Notes: a model not told the origin generated them from the sequence alone. Counted from the first letter of the stretch, positions 26,985-36,666 are shown. The stretch is DNA of 64,000 bases from an uncultured Prevotellaceae bacterium (GCA_900314715.1 OMWI01000015.1:1-64000); one strand, 5' to 3'. Translations and numbers: made by a program.

Positions 26985-28658
26985 TTACTTGATGATTTTC
27001 TTTACTATCGAACCATTCTTCAGTATCAAGATTCCCTTTGCGGGGATGTCGTCAACTTGGAATGATTTATAGGGTGAAGCATATACCATCTTACCCGTAG
27101 TATCGTAAACGCGAATAACGTTGTTATCTTTGTATTCTACACCATCGATGGCAGAGACCGTCCAATTGGCATTGGGGTCTTTTTCAACTTTAATACCCGT
27201 TCCCGTCTTGGTGAGGATATAGCTGTTGTATGAGGTTTCATGGCAGCGTACGGGTTGCCATTCCTCTTCCGTATCTCCCTTGGAAGCCCAATATATTCTA
27301 TACTGACCAGGTGTCCATAATGCCGTGCTGATGTTTCCTGTATTGGAAATCTCTAAACCTTTTAACCATTCCACATTTTTGATTGGTTGAGTGAACAGAA
27401 CGGATTCTTCACCTGTTTCCAGGTTTTTGGCTAAAAGTCCTAAGTTTCCGTTAAACACATCTACGTCAAAATTGTAGGCTATGGTATTGGTTACATTGAA
27501 ATTGCTACCAATCTGTGTAACGTAAAATCCGTTATCCATTCCCCAGAGTGAAACGTATTTGGAATCATCGTGAGGTGGATGAACAGCCACCATTTCTTGT
27601 TGTTTGCTATAACCATTCAGACTCGCAATGTCGAAGAAACCGTTTTGGTCACCATTCCATCCCCAGTTCACGTGAACCAATCCTTGACTGTTGTAACCGT
27701 CAAGAATGAATTCATGTCCTGAAGAATTAACACCACCGTAAAGGATTGGGAAGCCATTGTTAATCTCGTTGAAGATAATGTCCATCCATTCTTCAACGGG
27801 GAAATAATCGCGGAAGAAATAGCGCATGTGCTCGTCGTACAAGAAGTACTTGCGCATGGAGCGACTGGCATCACTCGTAAATGCACCACTTCCCGTAAGG
27901 GTGTACTGCATCTTAACGGAAGCTCCGCAAAGTTTCATGAGGGTAGCCACGGCATTTGCCTGTGTGTCGGTGTACGAACCTTCCTTGTATACAGGCAGCA
28001 TGTTGTCCCAATCAAGCTTCGTATTGAAGTTTCCGTTAATCTGAATAGCAGTACCTGCCTTTGGCACCATCGTATAACTGATTTGCCCCTTTCCCCTTGT
28101 AGGATATTTGTGGTAATACATGATTTGCGCCATAGCTGTTGCCACGCATCCAGTCACGTAGTGGGCGTATATCGTTCCAATCACGTTATATTCAGGAGTC
28201 ATGAGATTGTATGGTTTCTGCTGTCCCCATTTGGTAATCAATAGTTCATCCACATGATCTCTGTAAGCAGCTTTGATAACAGGAGCCTTCGGTCTTTGTC
28301 CCGTTGCTATCATCCTTTCCAATGACTCATTGGCGCCTTCCAACCACCATACAAACCCTGGGGCCAAGTTGTTTACGTCAATCTTGCTGTCTGAATAACC
28401 CATTATGGCAGGATTTCGCTTGTCGTTGGCAATCACGGCAAATCCCGTTTCCTCGTTTCCGAAGATGGTGACTTGCGATTTCGTCATCAATTTCTCCAAG
28501 TTGGTTCCTTTTTCCTTAATCAGTCGTTTAGCTTTTGGGTAATTAGACAAAGCAGACTTGGCAGCTGCCATCATTTCAGCATCTGTACGTAGTTGAGCTT
28601 GTGTAGCGTTGGTAAATCCGAGGAGGAATAGGGATAAAAATAATAGTGTTTTTTTCAT
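26985..28658 (-). CDS. C10 family cysteine protease (streptopain/interpain-like) with a T9SS-like tail
   Basis: 557 residues from ATG 28658; the open frame extends to a TTG at 28697 that lies inside a hairpin. Signal peptide MKKTLLFLSLFLLGFTNATQAQ. A Spi-like propeptide (about 23-145) precedes the mature C10 domain. The nucleophile is Cys171 in YVTGCVATAMAQIMYYHKYP, and His315 is in SSGHEFILDGYNSQGLVHVNWGWNG. The C-terminus (IRVYDTTGKMVY ... FQVDDIPAKGILILKNGSIVKKIIK) has the pattern of a type A type IX secretion sorting domain, so surface or extracellular location is expected. It is last in an operon with susC, susD and a lipoprotein, pointing to protein or peptide use. Interpain A of Prevotella intermedia is a known relative. 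Confidence 0.9.
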   Translation of the reverse strand: MKKTLLFLSLFLLGFTNATQAQLRTDAEMMAAAKSALSNYPKAKRLIKEKGTNLEKLMTKSQVTIFGNEETGFAVIANDKRNPAIMGYSDSKIDVNNLAPGFVWWLEGANESLERMIATGQRPKAPVIKAAYRDHVDELLITKWGQQKPYNLMTPEYNVIGTIYAHYVTGCVATAMAQIMYYHKYPTRGKGQISYTMVPKAGTAIQINGNFNTKLDWDNMLPVYKEGSYTDTQANAVATLMKLCGASVKMQYTLTGSGAFTSDASRSMRKYFLYDEHMRYFFRDYFPVEEWMDIIFNEINNGFPILYGGVNSSGHEFILDGYNSQGLVHVNWGWNGDQNGFFDIASLNGYSKQQEMVAVHPPHDDSKYVSLWGMDNGFYVTQIGSNFNVTNTIAYNFDVDVFNGNLGLLAKNLETGEESVLFTQPIKNVEWLKGLEISNTGNISTALWTPGQYRIYWASKGDTEEEWQPVRCHETSYNSYILTKTGTGIKVEKDPNANWTVSAIDGVEYKDNNVIRVYDTTGKMVYASPYKSFQVDDIPAKGILILKNGSIVKKIIK

Positions 28659-28676
28659 GTTGCTTATAAGACGGTT

Positions 28677-28709
28677 AAAGAGGAAAGGTTTTTTCAACCT
28701 TCCCTCTTT
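28677..28709 (-). promoter_or_regulatory. Hairpin between the lipoprotein and C10 protease genes
   Basis: AAAGAGGAAAGGTT (28677-28690) pairs with AACCTTCCCTCTTT (28696-28709) with one mismatch. It lies between the lipoprotein stop and the protease start. It could partially terminate or stabilise the mRNA and so set the protease level apart from susCD. Confidence 0.6.
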
Positions 28710-28728
28710 TTAAATGTATAAGAGTTGA

Positions 28729-29625
28729 TTACTGAATCTTTCTGATCTTAATGTCTGAATAACGTTCCCACCATCCTTCAGATGGAGCGGTAGCATAGAA
28801 GTAGAGCGGACCATTGTCTTCCGTCGAGAATGAGATTTCCGTTGGGAAGGAATCGCCTTCACCTAATGCCCATTCCGTAGTATAATATTGTGCGTTAGAC
28901 AGCCAACACCATTCGTATACACCTCCGTATGATGAGATGGTTTCACCTTGTACGAATGTGAGTGAACCAGTCTTCGTTTCTTTGTCGAACTCATATAAGA
29001 AGTACCAATCGAAGTCAAGGTCTACGCCCACGTTGAGGAATGCAGGTGCATGGACAGACAATACATAGTCATACCAAGGATCTGATTCATCAGTAACACC
29101 AGAAATGGTAATGTTCCTCTTCACGTCGTTACCATCAGAGTCAATGGCGGTGAATTCCCACTTACCGAAGAATTTCTCATAGAAGGCAGCATCGTTGTCG
29201 CGAATGACAACCACTACGCTTACTTGGTCAGTCAGGGTAACACCTTGTTGGCTCTTGATAGTCACCGTAAACTCTCTGTTCTCGTTGATTTCTTGGTCGT
29301 CAACAGTTTGTACTTCCACGTTTAAGGTAGAAGATTTCAAGGTGTCAGTCAGCAATTGCAAAGACTTGCCCGTGATACGGTAGTTCTCGTCTTCTTTGGC
29401 GGGATTAGTGCCAGTTTCTGCAACGGAAACTTCAAGTTTGACGTCGCCGTTACGAGCACCTTCAATCTTGATAGGAATGTTGAAGAATCCCGTGTTCTCT
29501 TTCACAACGATGGTATCGTTGACAAAGCCAGCCGTAACTTTGTTGCTGTTAATCGTCTCGTCGTCACTACATGAAGCAAAGAGCGATGCTACGGCAAATA
29601 ACATGAATAATTTGATATATCTCAT
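28729..29625 (-). CDS. Calx-beta-like domain lipoprotein
   Basis: 298 residues. Lipobox at MRYIKLFMLFAVASLFASC, followed by SDDE, the acidic surface-export context. Residues about 30-145 look like a Calx-beta domain (VVKENTGFFNIPIKIEGARNGDVKLEVSV ... NREFTVTIKSQQGVTLTDQVSVVVVIRDND). Residues about 150-298 (FFGKWEFTAIDSDGNDVKRNITISG ... YSDIKIRKIQ) form a beta-rich domain that I do not recognise. It stands in the SusE position after susCD and before the protease, so it may be an accessory surface binding protein for the same substrate. Confidence 0.65.
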   Translation of the reverse strand: MRYIKLFMLFAVASLFASCSDDETINSNKVTAGFVNDTIVVKENTGFFNIPIKIEGARNGDVKLEVSVAETGTNPAKEDENYRITGKSLQLLTDTLKSSTLNVEVQTVDDQEINENREFTVTIKSQQGVTLTDQVSVVVVIRDNDAAFYEKFFGKWEFTAIDSDGNDVKRNITISGVTDESDPWYDYVLSVHAPAFLNVGVDLDFDWYFLYEFDKETKTGSLTFVQGETISSYGGVYEWCWLSNAQYYTTEWALGEGDSFPTEISFSTEDNGPLYFYATAPSEGWWERYSDIKIRKIQ

Positions 29626-29663
29626 ATTTCAGTTTCTTTTTAATGATGTAAATATCTTACTGA

Positions 29664-31193
29664 TTAGTAGCCAGGATTCTGTACCATTTGTGGGTTAGAG
29701 TCCATTTCGCTCTGTGGGATAGGCCATACCAAACGTTTGTTGTTGGCATCCACTTTCATTGCGGTAGTTGCGTTAGAACCTGGGAACACGCAAATGTTCA
29801 TTTGCTGAGGTGTGCCACGGGTGAATCCTTCGTGCCAACGCTTCAAGTCGAACAGACGCATACCTTCACCAAGCAATTCGCGACGACGCTCAAGTTTCAA
29901 CTCTGTCATGAAACCGTCAACTGAGTTGTAGCTGCGTTCCTGGAAGTCCTCGATGCGGTTAGTTTCCAATTCGTTCAGATATACAGTAGCTTGTCCTAAG
30001 TCGCCACTTTTTGCGTATGCTTCTGCTGCGATGAGATACATCTCTGCGATGCGGAATACTTTCGGTTGATAGCGGAAACGATAGCTCTCACCACTTTGTG
30101 CCTCATAGATACCTGTGTGATCGGGATACTTATTGAAAGTATATACATCAGCAGTCACACCGTTTGTTGTGGTCAAGGTAGACTTCAAGAAATAGGTGTT
30201 GAAGCGCATATCCTTATCGCTGAAGATGTCGATTAATTCCTGTGTAGGAATGAAGTCTGGCGTGCTACCTGCTGTGTATGGCTGATAGCGAAGTCCTGTT
30301 TGACCAGACAACTCGTTTTGCGTTCCGCTTGGTGTAGGAATCATCCAGATAGCTTCACCGCTGCCGTCGCTTACCCACAATGCATTGATGCTCTCTGCAT
30401 CACCAGCCAACATGTATCTGCCGTTTTTAATCAGTTCGGTAGCTTTTGCTGCTGCTGTAGCATAGTCGTCCATTGCCAAGGCAACACGAGCTTCCAATGC
30501 TGTAATCACGTCATCGGTAACGTAACCGAGAGACGTTCCACCTTTCGTATATACGCGTTTTCTTGCTTCAACCAAGTCGCTCTTGATTTGCTCGTAGGTT
30601 TGAGCCAAGGTGTAACGACCAGGATACTTGGAAGCATCAGAGGTAGGAGCGTATACTAATGAATAAGAAACGCCAGAGTTTGGTTCAGAAGCGGTAGCTG
30701 CCTCATAATCGGCGCAGAAGAATTGTGCCAAGTTGAAGAGACAGTATGCACGGATGAAGTAAGACTCACCTACTGTCAGTATGGCGCTGAGTGAGTCGGC
30801 CTCTTTAAATCCACCCTTTTCAGTAATATCTAATTTGCTGGCACCTTGGATAATGTAGTTAGCGCGTGCAATCAATCCTTGGTAGCTTGAGTATACAGAT
30901 TCAAATGTTCCGTCTTGTGCATTCACTTGCCAACGGTGAATCAATCCGAGCGTGTTAGACCATCCCACTACACCATTGAAACCATCGGTCATCAATTCCG
31001 TAGCGTTGATGAAGCTGTCTCCACTGTTCATTCCACGAAGAGAACTGTACAATCCTACTCGCATGTTAGCGAAGTCAGTGGGATTTTGGAGAGCTTCGGT
31101 ATCTGGAATACTGTTGTATGGCAATTGCTCCAAGTCACATGAAGTTAAACCCAAAGTCAATACGGCCATTAATATAATTGATATCTTTTTCAT
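29664..31193 (-). CDS. SusD/RagB-type surface lipoprotein (protease-linked)
   Basis: 509 residues from ATG 31193 (MKKISIILMAVLTLGLTSC, lipobox). An upstream in-frame ATG at 31209-31211 would add six residues; AAGGAG about 12 nt before 31193 favours the shorter form. SusD features: NPTDFANMRVGLYSSLRGMNSGDSFI, ESYFIRAYCLFNLAQFFCADYEAAT, RIAEMYLIAAEAYAKSGDLGQATVYLNEL, KLERRRELLGEGMRLFDLKRWHEGF and a C-terminal IPQSEMDSNPQMVQNPGY. It pairs with the SusC encoded just upstream. RagB of Porphyromonas gingivalis binds peptides, which fits the linked protease. Confidence 0.92.
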   Translation of the reverse strand: MKKISIILMAVLTLGLTSCDLEQLPYNSIPDTEALQNPTDFANMRVGLYSSLRGMNSGDSFINATELMTDGFNGVVGWSNTLGLIHRWQVNAQDGTFESVYSSYQGLIARANYIIQGASKLDITEKGGFKEADSLSAILTVGESYFIRAYCLFNLAQFFCADYEAATASEPNSGVSYSLVYAPTSDASKYPGRYTLAQTYEQIKSDLVEARKRVYTKGGTSLGYVTDDVITALEARVALAMDDYATAAAKATELIKNGRYMLAGDAESINALWVSDGSGEAIWMIPTPSGTQNELSGQTGLRYQPYTAGSTPDFIPTQELIDIFSDKDMRFNTYFLKSTLTTTNGVTADVYTFNKYPDHTGIYEAQSGESYRFRYQPKVFRIAEMYLIAAEAYAKSGDLGQATVYLNELETNRIEDFQERSYNSVDGFMTELKLERRRELLGEGMRLFDLKRWHEGFTRGTPQQMNICVFPGSNATTAMKVDANNKRLVWPIPQSEMDSNPQMVQNPGY

Positions 31194-31217
31194 ATTCTTT
31201 TTCTCCTTCATCTTTTA

Positions 31218-34196
31218 TTAGAATGTGAATTGAGCTCCAAATGAGAACTGGCGAGTGTTCGGGTAGTTACCCAAAGTCAGGTTGGAGTCAACCTCTGGGT
31301 CGTATCCTTGATAGCCAGTGAATGTAAAGAGGTTACGTCCGATGAAGTAAACCTTTGCACCCTTGATGAAACCAGTCTTTGCCATCAACGACTTGGGGAA
31401 GGTGTAAGAAAGTTGGATTAACTTCACGCGTGCGAAAGAAGCGTTTTCCAGCAAGTGAGTATCAAACTCGATGTCTGCGTCAGCTGCGGGAATATCGGTG
31501 ATTTGTCCAGGCTTTGTCCACATGTTGAACATGGTTGTGCTTTGGTTACCGTTAGAAGAGAAACCTGCGTTCTCAGTGAAGTAACGCTCGTTGTTCAACA
31601 TATAACGACCGAACATACCAGTCATCTGGATGTCGAGCTGAATGCCCTTCCACATTACTGTGGTGTTCAAACCGCCTGACCAAGGTGCGTATTGGTTCTT
31701 GCCAGTCATCACTTCATGGTCATCAGAGTAAATCTTCGTTTGGTTGCCGTTCTTGTCGAGCCATACGTTCTGACCGTCGCGTGGGTCTACGTGATCCCAA
31801 CGAGCCATGAAGAATTCTCCAACAGGATGTCCAACAACATACTTGATACCTGTGCTACCAACAACCAATTCGTCAAGTCCTTGGAACAACTTGGTCACCT
31901 TGTTCTTGTTGTAGTTTCCGTTTACAGAAACGTTCCAGTACCAGTCTTTTGTCTTGATGATGTCAGCACCGATGGTGAAGTCGAAACCTTTATTCGACAT
32001 TTCGGCTACGTTACCCCAACCGCCAGAGAAACCTGTGGTATAAGAGTAAGGAATCTCCATCAACATGTCAGACGTGGTCTTGATGTAGTATTCGAGGTCG
32101 AAAGTGAAACGATTGAAAATTTTACCGACAAGAGCCAAGTTAAATGTCTTCACGGTTTCCCATCCAAGTTCGGGGTTAGAAGGATTGTTGATAGCCTTAC
32201 CAGCCTTTTCCAAATAGATAGGACCAGAGCCTACCAAACCGAGAGCCATGTAAGGACTGATACCTGAGTTACCCACAGAACCGTAGCTAACCTTTAATGA
32301 CAGGTCGTTCAACCATGACTTGGTACTACTCATGAAACTCTCTTTTGTAATGTTCCACATGGCAGCGGCTGCACCGAAAGTACCCCAACGGTGATTCTCA
32401 CCGAACAATGAGCTACCATCGCGACGGATAGAGAGGTCGATGAAATATCTCTCAGCAAAGTTGTAACTCAATGTTCCGAACCATGACAGACGCTCTTCGC
32501 GACTCATGGAGTGTGTTGGAACATCAGCTGTAGCACCAGCGCTCAACAACATGGTACGAGTATCGGTCAAACCGTGAGCGTTTGCACGGAATGTTTGGTT
32601 CTTGTAGTTCATGTATTCATGACCGAGAAGAGCCGTGAACTCATGTCTGTCAAAGTTGAATTTGTACTCAGCCGTATTGGTGATGGTCCAAGTGTAGAAA
32701 CGTTGGAATGTTTCGTATGTATCACCGTCGCCAACGAATGGGCCAACAGGAAGAGCCTTAGAAGAAGCTCTGTAGTCGTATGCTTCCAAACCGAGTGAAG
32801 AACGTAAGTTCAAGCCCTTGATGGGGTTGATGTTTACGAATGCGTTCTCATTGAGGCTGACAGTATTGTTAGAGCCTGGCTGAATCTCACTCAGATAATA
32901 TGGGTTGTAATAGTTTTGCAAATCGTAGATTTCGAAACGATCGCCATAGCCTTGGAACGTAGAGTTCGCGTAATCCGAACGGTCAAGACCGATAATCTTG
33001 TGAGTTGTCTGGATTGGCAAATAACGACGAGATGCATACACCTTATTATATACTGAGTTAGTAGAGTTACCGAAAGCGGTAGTTCCGTACTTCGTAAATG
33101 AGAGGTTGGTATTGGCACCTACCTTCAACCACTTGTTCACGTTGGTCTCCAAGTTGGCGCGGAATGTCTCACGACGCATATTTGAGTCGTCCATGATACC
33201 ATCAGCGGTATAATGGCCAAATGACAACATGTAAGAAACATTCTCAGAACCACCAATCATGCTGGCATTGATTTCTGCGGTAGGAGCAGATTTTCCGAAG
33301 AATACGTCTGCCCAGTCTGTAGAAATGCCATACTTGTTATAGTAGTTCTTCATAGCTTGGAATGAAGCATTGGTCTTATTGGATGGGTCAACCATCTCTT
33401 GGAATTCAAACCATTGACTGGCGTTCATCATCGTCACCTTGTCGCCTGTCATACGTGAGAAACCGTATTGTGCGGAAATGGTGATGTCTGGAGCAACGCC
33501 ATACTTACCTTTCTTAGATGTGAGCACTACTACACCGTTAGCGGCACGAGAACCGTAGATAGCTGTTGCGGAAGCATCCTTCAACACGGTCATTGTCTCG
33601 ATGTCGTTCGGGTTCAATGTGCGGAACGTGGTTGATGAAATCTCAGAACCGTCAAGGATGTACAAAGGTGTGGTAGAAGCATTGATAGATGTCACACCAC
33701 GAATACGCATGCTGACTGATGCTGAAGGCTCACCAGATGATGTATAAACCTGCACACCGGCAACCTGACCTTGAAGAGCGTCACCGATGTTAGCGATAGG
33801 ACGGTGCTCGAACTTCTCTGCGGTCACGGTCTTTACTGAACCTGAAATCGTACCAAGTTTCTTTGCAGAACCATAACCTAAAACAACAAACTCGTCGAGC
33901 GTTGTCTCACCGGGCTGCATGTGAATGGTCACGTTTGGCTTAATGTTAACGGTTTGCGTTTGATAGCCAACATAAGACACTTCCAATTTCTTAGCACTCT
34001 GGGGAGCTGACAAGCTGAACTTACCATCAGCGTCTGAAATGGCTCCTACACTGGTTCCTACAACTCGGATGGTAGCACCGATAATCGGCTCACCATCGTC
34101 TGCAGATAACACGGAACCAGAGACTCTCGTTTGTGCCACTGCCATTCCTATGCTCAGGAACAGGCAGGCAAACAACATTGTTAGTCTTTTTTCCAT
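31218..34196 (-). CDS. SusC/RagA-type TonB-dependent transporter (protease-linked)
   Basis: 992 residues. Signal peptide MEKRLTMLFACLFLSIGMAVAQ. Carboxypeptidase-like domain (about 23-100; VSGSVLSADDGEPIIGATIRVVG), TonB box region (LDEFVVLGYGSAKKLGTISGSV), plug (NIGDALQGQVAGVQVYTSSGEPSASVSMRIRGVTSINASTTPLYILDGSEIS ... TVLKDASATAIYGSRAANGVVVLTSKKG) and a barrel ending RQFSFGAQFTF. First gene of a four-gene operon ending with the C10 protease. It is preceded by a strong promoter and a leader of about 170 nt. Confidence 0.93.
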   Translation of the reverse strand: MEKRLTMLFACLFLSIGMAVAQTRVSGSVLSADDGEPIIGATIRVVGTSVGAISDADGKFSLSAPQSAKKLEVSYVGYQTQTVNIKPNVTIHMQPGETTLDEFVVLGYGSAKKLGTISGSVKTVTAEKFEHRPIANIGDALQGQVAGVQVYTSSGEPSASVSMRIRGVTSINASTTPLYILDGSEISSTTFRTLNPNDIETMTVLKDASATAIYGSRAANGVVVLTSKKGKYGVAPDITISAQYGFSRMTGDKVTMMNASQWFEFQEMVDPSNKTNASFQAMKNYYNKYGISTDWADVFFGKSAPTAEINASMIGGSENVSYMLSFGHYTADGIMDDSNMRRETFRANLETNVNKWLKVGANTNLSFTKYGTTAFGNSTNSVYNKVYASRRYLPIQTTHKIIGLDRSDYANSTFQGYGDRFEIYDLQNYYNPYYLSEIQPGSNNTVSLNENAFVNINPIKGLNLRSSLGLEAYDYRASSKALPVGPFVGDGDTYETFQRFYTWTITNTAEYKFNFDRHEFTALLGHEYMNYKNQTFRANAHGLTDTRTMLLSAGATADVPTHSMSREERLSWFGTLSYNFAERYFIDLSIRRDGSSLFGENHRWGTFGAAAAMWNITKESFMSSTKSWLNDLSLKVSYGSVGNSGISPYMALGLVGSGPIYLEKAGKAINNPSNPELGWETVKTFNLALVGKIFNRFTFDLEYYIKTTSDMLMEIPYSYTTGFSGGWGNVAEMSNKGFDFTIGADIIKTKDWYWNVSVNGNYNKNKVTKLFQGLDELVVGSTGIKYVVGHPVGEFFMARWDHVDPRDGQNVWLDKNGNQTKIYSDDHEVMTGKNQYAPWSGGLNTTVMWKGIQLDIQMTGMFGRYMLNNERYFTENAGFSSNGNQSTTMFNMWTKPGQITDIPAADADIEFDTHLLENASFARVKLIQLSYTFPKSLMAKTGFIKGAKVYFIGRNLFTFTGYQGYDPEVDSNLTLGNYPNTRQFSFGAQFTF

Positions 34197-34372
34197 AAAT
34201 TCTCTCTCTTTGGTTATTTTTTAATTGTTATTAATGTTATGTTCTCTTTTTTTTAATGATCGCAAAGTGCTCACCGAAATGATGTTTTTTCGTCTTCTTG
34301 TCGGTTATCGCGTCACCATTCGTATCTGTTGATTTTCGTTAGTTAAGAATACGTATTTAGAGCTATGTTGTG

Positions 34373-34404
34373 CAAAATTAATGTAAATTTATTAAGAGAA
34401 CAAA
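34373..34404 (-). promoter_or_regulatory. Promoter of the susCD-C10 operon
   Basis: On the minus strand TTTG (34401-34404), a 20-bp spacer and TAATTTTG (34373-34380). The leader to ATG 34196 is about 170 nt and AT-rich. The 34197-34587 gap holds no gene. Confidence 0.7.
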
Positions 34405-34587
34405 TAAAATTATAAAAACTACACGATAATGCATGAATTTTAACATTTACCGTGTTGGTTCTCTTGGTTAATTTCACTTTTTACTTGTTTTATTGCCTTT
34501 TAGTGTCATTTTTATACTAAATCCCGTTAAATGCTTCATTTCCGATATGTCTTTTGCAAAATAACGTTCTTTATTGACCATATTAGT

Positions 34588-35328
34588 CTACGGTTTTGCA
34601 AAGCCGATAGAGGCGATGCTGATTTGGATGTTTCCCGCTTTTGCCAATTCCTCTCCGCAAGAACAAAGGGTGGCTCCGGTAGTGACCACATCATCTATTA
34701 ATAAGATGTGCTTGCCTTGTATCTTATCGCCATTTACCAACTCGAAAACACCCTCAACATTCTCTGTTCTTGTCCAACGGTCTTTCTGCGTTTGACTGGA
34801 AATGAATGATTTTCTGATAACCACGTCGTTTACGATGGGTAATCCCGTAATTTCGGCTATTCCTTGCGCAATCATCATACTTTGGTTGTAACCTCTTTCG
34901 CGTTCTCGTTCGTGGGAGAGTGGGAGAGGGATAAGCAAGTCGATGTCGTCAAAGAAATATTCTTGGTGAAACTCTTGTGCCATCATCTTTCCGACGATGA
35001 TTCCGATTTCCGGTCGTTGATGGTATTTTAAATTATAGACAAGGTTTGCTGACGCTGAATGTGCTTGGTAATACATCCAAGCTGCACATCGCTCAACGGG
35101 AATCCTTCCCCAAAACAATCTTGCCATTTCGTTTTCGTAGGCATCTTGCGCAAAATCGGTGCGCGGAAGGTGAACGTTGCATACACTACAAATCATTTCC
35201 TCCTCTATACCCAATCGTTTGCCACAGATTGCGCATGCTCGTGGCGCTATCATGTCGAGTAATCTACTCCAGAAACTATTGGGTTTTTGTGACTTTTGTT
35301 GGTTGTAAGTGTCAATCCTCATCGTCAA
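34588..35328 (-). CDS. comF: ComF-family phosphoribosyltransferase-like protein
   Basis: 246 residues. N-terminal zinc-finger-like cysteines (CAICGK ... CSVCNVHLP) followed by a PRTase fold with the PRPP-loop motif LLIDDVVTTGATL. DLLIPLPLSHERERERGYNQSMMIAQGIAE is typical of the family. ComF is needed for DNA uptake in natural transformers and is sometimes called GntX. The start overlaps the recX stop by 17 bp. With comM in the same window this gives two competence-related genes. Family membership is sure, function in this organism is inferred. Confidence 0.88.
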   Translation of the reverse strand: MTMRIDTYNQQKSQKPNSFWSRLLDMIAPRACAICGKRLGIEEEMICSVCNVHLPRTDFAQDAYENEMARLFWGRIPVERCAAWMYYQAHSASANLVYNLKYHQRPEIGIIVGKMMAQEFHQEYFFDDIDLLIPLPLSHERERERGYNQSMMIAQGIAEITGLPIVNDVVIRKSFISSQTQKDRWTRTENVEGVFELVNGDKIQGKHILLIDDVVTTGATLCSCGEELAKAGNIQISIASIGFAKP

Positions 35329-35785
35329 TCCCGTCTATACATTGGCGAATAAGATTCATTGTAAAGCCTCTACCGATAGCAAACTTCATCAGTTTTATCT
35401 TGCGTTCATAATCACTATTGGCCTTAATGCTCTTTTCCTTGCTTTTCAATAATGGCTTGAGAACTTGCAAATAGTCAGAATCGTCGATTTCATCGAGGAT
35501 TTTCTGCGAGATGGAATCGTCCATTTGCTTTTGCCAAAGGGCTTGTTCGATTTTCCGTCTGCCCCATTTGTTGTATTTGATTTTATCGTTGACAAAGAAT
35601 CGACAAAATCTTTCGTCGTCAATGTATTTTCCTGCAACCAACTTAGACATGATAGTTGCTTGCGCTTCTTCGTCTAATCCCCATAGTCGCATCTTGTTGA
35701 GCATTTCTCCCGAACAATGTTCGCCTTTGGCGCATAGTGCAGCCAATTTCTTGAATGCTTGTTGTATTTCTTCTTCCTTTTTCAT
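35312..35785 (-). CDS. recX: Regulatory protein RecX
   Basis: 157 residues, the usual size of Bacteroidetes RecX. The three-helix repeats are visible: AFKKLAALCAKGEHCSGEMLNKMRLWGLDEEAQATIMSKLVAGKYIDDERFCRFFVNDKIKYNKWGRRKIEQALWQK. RecX modulates RecA filaments. It lies between prmC and comF in a minus-strand operon. Confidence 0.88.
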   Translation of the reverse strand: MKKEEEIQQAFKKLAALCAKGEHCSGEMLNKMRLWGLDEEAQATIMSKLVAGKYIDDERFCRFFVNDKIKYNKWGRRKIEQALWQKQMDDSISQKILDEIDDSDYLQVLKPLLKSKEKSIKANSDYERKIKLMKFAIGRGFTMNLIRQCIDGIDDED

Positions 35786-35798
35786 GTATTAGTTTTCT

Positions 35799-36650
35799 TT
35801 ATTGTTTCTGACAAGTGAGGAATCTCTTCTTGCCAAAGGTGTCGTTTACAATTTTAATTTCCTTGTAATTCATGCTCTTCATCAACTCTTCCAATTCGCT
35901 TGCATAGAGAGGATTGATTTCAAACAATAGCTGTCCTCCATCGTAGAGAGCGTTTTGGGCAAATATTGCGATGGCTCGATAATATAACAACGGATCATCA
36001 TTGGGTACGAACAAGGCAATACTTGGTTCGTAATCCAAAACGTTTCGCTCCATCTCTTGCTTTTCCTTTTCGCAGATATAGGGTGGATTAGATGCAATAA
36101 TGTGCCATTTCATCGAAGAATTTGGAGTATTTAAGATGTCTTTCTGCTCAAATGTCACCTTTGCATGAAGTGTTTCCGCATTCTCTTTAGCAATTTTCAA
36201 AGCATCGGGCATAATGTCCCAAGCGGTTACTTCTGCATTCGGAATGTCCAACGCACATGTAATGGCAATGCAACCCGAACCTGTTCCGATATCTAAGATG
36301 CGTATTGGCGATGGGTAAACATATCGTTTAGACGTTGCAAACATACTGATTAGCTCGCATAAACATACTGTTTCCGGTCGCGGAATCAATACTCCTTTTT
36401 CTACATGGAATCTTCGGTTGCCAAATTCCGCTATTCCCAATACGTATTGAATAGGTTCGCCTTGTTCCAAGCGATTGAAAATGCGTACTATCTGTTGTTT
36501 TTCCTCTTCGGATAATTCATCTATCTTGCCACACAATAGGTCTGTTAGCGACATTCCGAATTGAATGTCGAATACCATTCTTACCAATGCTCGTGCTTCA
36601 CCAGCATCATAGACGGAAGTTAATCTTTGTGTAAGTTCCTGATAGTTCAT
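35799..36650 (-). CDS. prmC: Release factor glutamine methyltransferase PrmC with a repeat-derived segment
   Basis: 283 residues from ATG 36650. A -7 box TATTTTTG (36667-36674, minus) rules out the longer frame. PrmC methylates the GGQ glutamine of release factors. Marks: LIPRPET, SAM loop ILDIGTGSGCIAI, and the catalytic NPPY in IIASNPPYICEKEKQEMERNVLDYEPSIALFVP. Odd point: residues about 92-113 (ETVCLCELISMFATSKRYVYPS), between RPET and ILDIGTG, are encoded by three units of the 22-bp repeat family (R5). This replaces the usual acidic residue after RPET and the helix that follows. The frame is kept because three units are 66 bp. Confidence 0.9.
   Translation of the reverse strand: MNYQELTQRLTSVYDAGEARALVRMVFDIQFGMSLTDLLCGKIDELSEEEKQQIVRIFNRLEQGEPIQYVLGIAEFGNRRFHVEKGVLIPRPETVCLCELISMFATSKRYVYPSPIRILDIGTGSGCIAITCALDIPNAEVTAWDIMPDALKIAKENAETLHAKVTFEQKDILNTPNSSMKWHIIASNPPYICEKEKQEMERNVLDYEPSIALFVPNDDPLLYYRAIAIFAQNALYDGGQLLFEINPLYASELEELMKSMNYKEIKIVNDTFGKKRFLTCQKQ
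36317..36376. repeat. 22-bp periodic array R5, inside prmC (3 units)
   Basis: Units at 36317, 36339 and 36361: AAACATATCGTTTAGA, AAACATACTGATTAGC, AAACATACTGTTTCCG, with linkers CGTTGC and TCGCAT. Same phase and period as the intergenic arrays. The first 15 bases of the first unit match the second unit of R1 except near the end. Confidence 0.85.
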
Positions 36651-36666
36651 ATTTGTTTTTCGCAAA

